This document shows, piece by piece, positions 60,144-64,000 of a stretch of DNA of 64,000 nucleotides. The stretch is from Legionella oakridgensis ATCC 33761 = DSM 21215 (GTDB lineage Bacteria > Pseudomonadota > Gammaproteobacteria > Legionellales > Legionellaceae). The notes beneath the pieces were generated by a model. That model ran no database searches. It was given only the letters and a program-made list of their open reading frames with translations, and was not told the DNA's origin. The DNA lies in NCBI RefSeq assembly GCF_000512355.1, contig NZ_CP004006.1, positions 2,252,501-2,316,500 on the forward strand, in the 5' to 3' direction. Each line of letters opens with the position of its first letter. Position 1 is the stretch's first letter. Both the position numbers and the translations under genes were made by a program.

Positions 60144-61352
60144 TTATAATTTGTCCAACCAATCATACATAACGGCGTTTGCAAAAGAAACATTTCCCAC
60201 TTGGCAATGGGTACTTGCACCTTCAAAATCGTTGAATTCATAATAATCCGCCCGCACAATCTTACAAAACTCAGTATATTGTTTACGTGGCTCCCCTCCC
60301 TCACCATCGCCGATGAGCGCAAGGCAAGGACAATTTACATTCTTTAACGCTTCCCCAACCTTGAAATTTTTTAAATAGGTAAAGGTATTTTTAAAAGAGC
60401 GTCGACCATAGCGAATCATGAGTTGCTCTGTCGTTGCCTTTAATCCGGGAGGAAATTCCTCGTCAGGAATGGCTGGTAAATCCTCCAAAGTAAAATCCTG
60501 TTCATCCGGTATTTGGGAAGGATCCATATCGGCAAAAGAAGCCGTATACGCATATACATCCAATACCGGTGAATTTGCTATTAATGCTTTAATCCGCGGT
60601 TCATAACACGCCGCCCGAGTAGCAAAATACCCACCGATACTCACCCCAAGAAGCGCCAACTTGCGCATATCCACTTCCTGACGAAATTCAAAATGATCAA
60701 TCACCCGCTTCACTACGTCTTCAAAATCTGGCTCGAAAAAAGTATCCGGATAATTTCTAAACACATCCATTTGTCCCGGGCCTGCAAAATGAATCACATT
60801 GTAACCCCGTTCGATAGCAGCCATGCCTCGCATAAAAAACTCTTCTTCCATTGTGCCGTCAAAGCCACTGACAATGAGGATGGTTTTACGTTTTGCTCCA
60901 TCATTTTGCGGAGAAATAAAATAAACAGGGATATGGATATTTTTATATGGAATCGCATGACTCTCAAAATGTAAGTCCATCGTTCCTACCGCCATAACAA
61001 AGCATTCAGCAGAATTTATACCCAGTTGCCTATGTTCTTTTGAAGAGCAGGGTGAATAATATTCCGCAGCCCTGAATGAGTTACAGGCTTTAAATAATTG
61101 CTCACGACCACTGACAATATGCTTTTGAGTCAAACGCTCTAAGCCATCTTTTTTCTGCCACTCAGCCGACTGCTTGAAGGCTTGCACCCAATCTTCCGGT
61201 TTTCCTGACTGGATTTGGCGGGCAATATTTAAACATTCTCCAATGGACGCTGCTTTATGAGTTACTGCACCTAATTGGCGAATTAACTGAAAATCCATTT
61301 CAGCATCATCAAATCCCTTGATACGAAGATTGCCACGGCTGATATCATTCAT
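60144..61352 (-). CDS. Alpha/beta hydrolase (FrsA/dienelactone-hydrolase-like)
   Basis: A 402-residue cytoplasmic enzyme. An N-terminal helical region of about 120 residues precedes the hydrolase fold: TILIVSGFDGTMEEEFF (oxyanion loop), the nucleophile elbow LLGVSIGGYFATRAACYEPR with Ser near residue 236, NCPCLALIGDGEGG holding the probable acid, and a C-terminal ASTHCQVGN with the probable His. This layout is that of FrsA-like or pseudooxynicotine-hydrolase-like esterases. The substrate is not known. Confidence 0.82.
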   Translation of the reverse strand: MNDISRGNLRIKGFDDAEMDFQLIRQLGAVTHKAASIGECLNIARQIQSGKPEDWVQAFKQSAEWQKKDGLERLTQKHIVSGREQLFKACNSFRAAEYYSPCSSKEHRQLGINSAECFVMAVGTMDLHFESHAIPYKNIHIPVYFISPQNDGAKRKTILIVSGFDGTMEEEFFMRGMAAIERGYNVIHFAGPGQMDVFRNYPDTFFEPDFEDVVKRVIDHFEFRQEVDMRKLALLGVSIGGYFATRAACYEPRIKALIANSPVLDVYAYTASFADMDPSQIPDEQDFTLEDLPAIPDEEFPPGLKATTEQLMIRYGRRSFKNTFTYLKNFKVGEALKNVNCPCLALIGDGEGGEPRKQYTEFCKIVRADYYEFNDFEGASTHCQVGNVSFANAVMYDWLDKL

Positions 61353-61473
61353 ATGTTCTTTATATCCTTTCTTTTAAATGTTATAAACTAATTTTTATTA
61401 ACCAGACTCTCATCATACTCTGGTTATTGCTGTGCGTTAACCAGACTACAACCGTTCTATCATCATAATCCTT

Positions 61474-64000
61474 TCAACCCAAAGATTTCTCTGCAAGTAG
61501 GATGGAAGAATCGTCATCGGATGTTTTAAGGGTGAAATCAAGAGATTTGACCAAGTGAATCATCGCCTGATTGTTTGCAAGAATTTCACCTGCCATTATT
61601 TTTAAACCTTTATTTTTTGCAGCATCCATTAAACATGCCATTAAATGCGAACCTACGCCTTTACCATGCCAGGCATCCGCAACGGCTAACGCAAATTCAC
61701 ATGAATTCTCATCAGGATTCCTCATATATCGCGCAACGCCAATTATCACGTCTTCCTTGTTTTCTTGCACAGCAATCAACGCCATTTCCCGATCATAATC
61801 AATTTGGGTAAATCGTACGAGCATCGTCGGCGTCAATTCCTGTAAATGCTCCATAAAACGAAAATATTTGGATTCCGAAGAAAGATGGTGCACAAATTCC
61901 TGCTCAATTTTTGCATCCTCAGGCCGAATTGGCCGAACGGTAATATTTGTGCCGTCGGCCAACTGCCAATGAGAAATCAACTGTTTAGGATAAGGATGAA
62001 TAGCCATATGCTCATAAGGTGCCGACGCGGGCACCTTATAATCAATGACGATACGAGCATCGGCAGCGATGACTCCATGCTCATCTGCAATCAACGGATT
62101 GATGTCCATTTCTTGTATCTGCGGTAATTCACACACCATTTCAGACACACGAAGTAATATTTTTTCAAGTGCCTCACGATTTACTGCGGGCATATTGCGC
62201 GCTTTTTGTAATAATTTTGCTATTCGCGTTCTCCCAATGAGATCCCGGGCAATGAATGAATTCAATGGCGGCAGGGTAACTGCCAAATCCTGCATTTCTT
62301 CAACAAAAGAGCCGCCTGCCCCAAAACTGATGACCGGCCCAAACACTGGATCACGCGATACACCAATGATTAATTCCCGGCTGTTGGGCTTTTTATACAT
62401 TTGCTCTATGGTAACACCTTGTATATGAGCTTCAGGGCATTTTTGTTTTGCCCTTTCCACCATGTTTTTAAACGCGTCACGAACGGCCTGGGCATTGACG
62501 ATATTAAGCTGAACACCACCAACGTCTTGTTTATGAGTAATATCAGGCGATAAAATTTTCATAGCCACAGGAAATCCCAGTGATTCAGCCACTATCAAGG
62601 CCTCATTGGCAGTACGAGCTTCAATTGCCTGAGTCACCGGGATACCAAATGCCGTTAAAATTGCCTTTGATTCAAGCAAGGTCATGACATGACGTCTTTC
62701 AGCTAATACAGCATCGATGATTAAATGAGCTCCTGCCATATCTTGCTTATCCTGTTGCGCCAATGGCTCAGGAGCTTGTAACAATAATTGTTGATTGGCA
62801 TGATAATCCACTAAATAGGAAAAAGCTTCGACAGCAGTTTCAGGGGTACTGAAGCAAGGTATGCGATGTTCAGCAAATAATTTTTTAGCTTTTTTAACCT
62901 GACTTTCTCCCATCCAGCAAACGATCATCGGCTTATGGCTTTTACCAGCGAGGCTAATGACTTGTTCCGCCACTTTTTCAGGTTGGGACATAGCGACCGG
63001 AACTAGAATAATGACCATACCATCAATATTAATATCGTTCAGACAAGCCTCAATCACTTCCTGATAACGTTCAGGCGTCGCATCCCCAAGAATATCAATT
63101 GGATTCGCATGTGACCAATGACTGGGGAGAATACGGTTAAGATGCTCATCTGTGTCTTTGCTTAATTCAGATAGAGGAATGGCTAATTCTCCGGCACGGT
63201 CAGCGGCCATCACTCCAGCACCGCCCCCATTAGTTACAATAGCCAGTCGTTTACCATCAACCTTATAATTACTTGCAAGCAATTGCGCAGCAGAAAAAAG
63301 TTGTTCAATGGACATCACTCGGATAGCGCCGGCTCTTTTTATGGCCGCATTAAATACCTCATCTCTCCCCACGATAGCACCCGTATGTGATAAAGCCGCC
63401 CTTGAACCTTGTTGGAAACGTCCTCCTTTCACAATCACCACGGGCTTCATTCTTGCCGCTACCCGTAAACCACTCAAAAACTGACGTGCATGCCTTATTC
63501 CTTCAATGTATAACAAAATACTATGAGTCGTTGAATCCAAAGCCAAGTAATTTAAAACATCACTAAAATCAACCTCTGCGGCATTCCCTAAAGAAATAAC
63601 GGCAGAAAAACCAACCCGACGTTCCTTTGCCCAATCCAATATGGCTGCACAAATTGCACCGGATTGTGAAACCAATGCCAAATTCCCAGCGGATGCACCT
63701 ATGTTATTGAACGTAGCGTTCATTTTAACAGAGGGCGAGATCATGCCTAAACAATTTGGGCCTATCAGCCGTACACCATACTGACGGGCAATTGCAATTA
63801 TTTTTTCTTCCAGTGCCCGGCCTTCTTTACCGGTTTCACTAAATCCTGCAGATAAAACAATCGCGAAACGTATGCCTTGGGCACCACACTGGGAAATAAT
63901 ATCAGGCACCGTGGAGGCAGGCGTCGTGATGATAGCCAGATCAACCGACTCTTTCACCTCACGCAAGGAAGGAAAGCAAGGCTGGCCTTGAACAGAATCA
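61474..64000 (-). CDS. Pat-type protein lysine acetyltransferase: acyl-CoA synthetase (NDP-forming) fused to GNAT, N-terminally partial
   Basis: The frame is open to the right edge (DSVQGQPCFPSLREV precedes the TTG at 63966), so the N-terminal CoA-binding start lies outside the window. Visible order: CoA-binding (LAIITTPASTVPDIISQCGA), ligase-CoA domains (IGPNCLGMISP, SQSGAICAAILDWA, SHTGAIVGRDEVF), ATP-grasp (FPVAMKILSPDITHKQDVGG, SRDPVFGPVISFGAGGSFVE) and a C-terminal GNAT domain (FALAVADAWHGKGVGSHLMA). This is the architecture of Salmonella Pat/E. coli PatZ, which acetylates and inactivates Acs. An acs gene with the target motif lies at 42555. Regulatory role here is inferred. Confidence 0.9.
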   Translation of the reverse strand, partial: DSVQGQPCFPSLREVKESVDLAIITTPASTVPDIISQCGAQGIRFAIVLSAGFSETGKEGRALEEKIIAIARQYGVRLIGPNCLGMISPSVKMNATFNNIGASAGNLALVSQSGAICAAILDWAKERRVGFSAVISLGNAAEVDFSDVLNYLALDSTTHSILLYIEGIRHARQFLSGLRVAARMKPVVIVKGGRFQQGSRAALSHTGAIVGRDEVFNAAIKRAGAIRVMSIEQLFSAAQLLASNYKVDGKRLAIVTNGGGAGVMAADRAGELAIPLSELSKDTDEHLNRILPSHWSHANPIDILGDATPERYQEVIEACLNDINIDGMVIILVPVAMSQPEKVAEQVISLAGKSHKPMIVCWMGESQVKKAKKLFAEHRIPCFSTPETAVEAFSYLVDYHANQQLLLQAPEPLAQQDKQDMAGAHLIIDAVLAERRHVMTLLESKAILTAFGIPVTQAIEARTANEALIVAESLGFPVAMKILSPDITHKQDVGGVQLNIVNAQAVRDAFKNMVERAKQKCPEAHIQGVTIEQMYKKPNSRELIIGVSRDPVFGPVISFGAGGSFVEEMQDLAVTLPPLNSFIARDLIGRTRIAKLLQKARNMPAVNREALEKILLRVSEMVCELPQIQEMDINPLIADEHGVIAADARIVIDYKVPASAPYEHMAIHPYPKQLISHWQLADGTNITVRPIRPEDAKIEQEFVHHLSSESKYFRFMEHLQELTPTMLVRFTQIDYDREMALIAVQENKEDVIIGVARYMRNPDENSCEFALAVADAWHGKGVGSHLMACLMDAAKNKGLKIMAGEILANNQAMIHLVKSLDFTLKTSDDDSSILLAEKSLG

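Overview
The window reads like a chromosomal segment of a gammaproteobacterium of the genus Legionella. I infer this from the moderately AT-rich coding style, several Pht-like MFS transporters of the 'YAYEYFLRISPS' type, tandem TyrP-like aromatic amino acid carriers, a HAD-IG IMP-GMP 5'-nucleotidase like the one characterised from L. pneumophila, and many lysine/asparagine-rich Legionella-style hypothetical proteins. The species cannot be fixed from sequence alone. I see no rRNA, tRNA, CRISPR array, integrase or insertion sequence.

Layout. 1-10.2 kb: cell-envelope and transport genes (M23 endopeptidase fragment, SpmA/SpmB pair, DUF1460 amidase-like protein, Kup, OmpA-like lipoprotein, beta-barrel protein, two TyrP-like carriers) and an unknown helical protein. 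10.4-15.6 kb: Dam methylase, two overlapping MFS carriers, a NADP-type malic enzyme and ribosomal protein L31. 15.7-23.9 kb: two exonuclease III-type genes, WrbA, MarC, YihY, the HslVU protease and an alanine-rich membrane protein with an N-terminal pentapeptide repeat. 24-32 kb: glutaminyl cyclotransferase, a nucleoside-salvage-like block (two MFS genes plus deoB), the large NAD malic enzyme, and a two-gene unit resembling a split 4-hydroxyphenylpyruvate-dioxygenase-like enzyme. 32.1-42.5 kb: a complete minus-strand operon for a cytoplasmic group 3b (NADP-linked, sulfhydrogenase-type) [NiFe]-hydrogenase in the order hypA-hypB-hypF-hypC-hypD-hypE-beta-gamma-small-large-maturation protease. Divergent from it are acetyl-CoA synthetase and a NicO-type nickel permease. 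45-52.6 kb: a P-loop ATPase, the nucleotidase, a dicarboxylate symporter and a MoxR/DUF58/transglutaminase operon. 52.8-58.3 kb: a three-gene RND efflux system. 58.4-64 kb: small unknown genes, a BON lipoprotein, an alpha/beta hydrolase, and the larger part of a Pat-type protein acetyltransferase that runs off the right edge.

A window-wide feature matters for every reader: at least a dozen otherwise well-conserved genes are broken, and two gene pairs are falsely fused, each by what behaves as a single missing base, mostly in a homopolymer run. Every break is of the same sign (one base too few) and restoring one base recovers the family sequence exactly. I read this as under-called homopolymers in the assembly rather than gene decay, and I annotate these genes as single repaired CDS spans with the break position stated.

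How the genes work together: nickel uptake (44.5 kb) would feed HypA/HypB; HypC-F would build the Fe(CN)2CO centre; the protease trims the large subunit; the beta/gamma subunits link H2 to NAD(P). Acs carries the Lys motif that Pat-type acetyltransferases modify, and a Pat-type gene lies at the right edge. Two malic enzymes, a dicarboxylate symporter, aromatic amino acid carriers and nucleoside-type carriers fit an organism living on amino acids and other host-derived nutrients.
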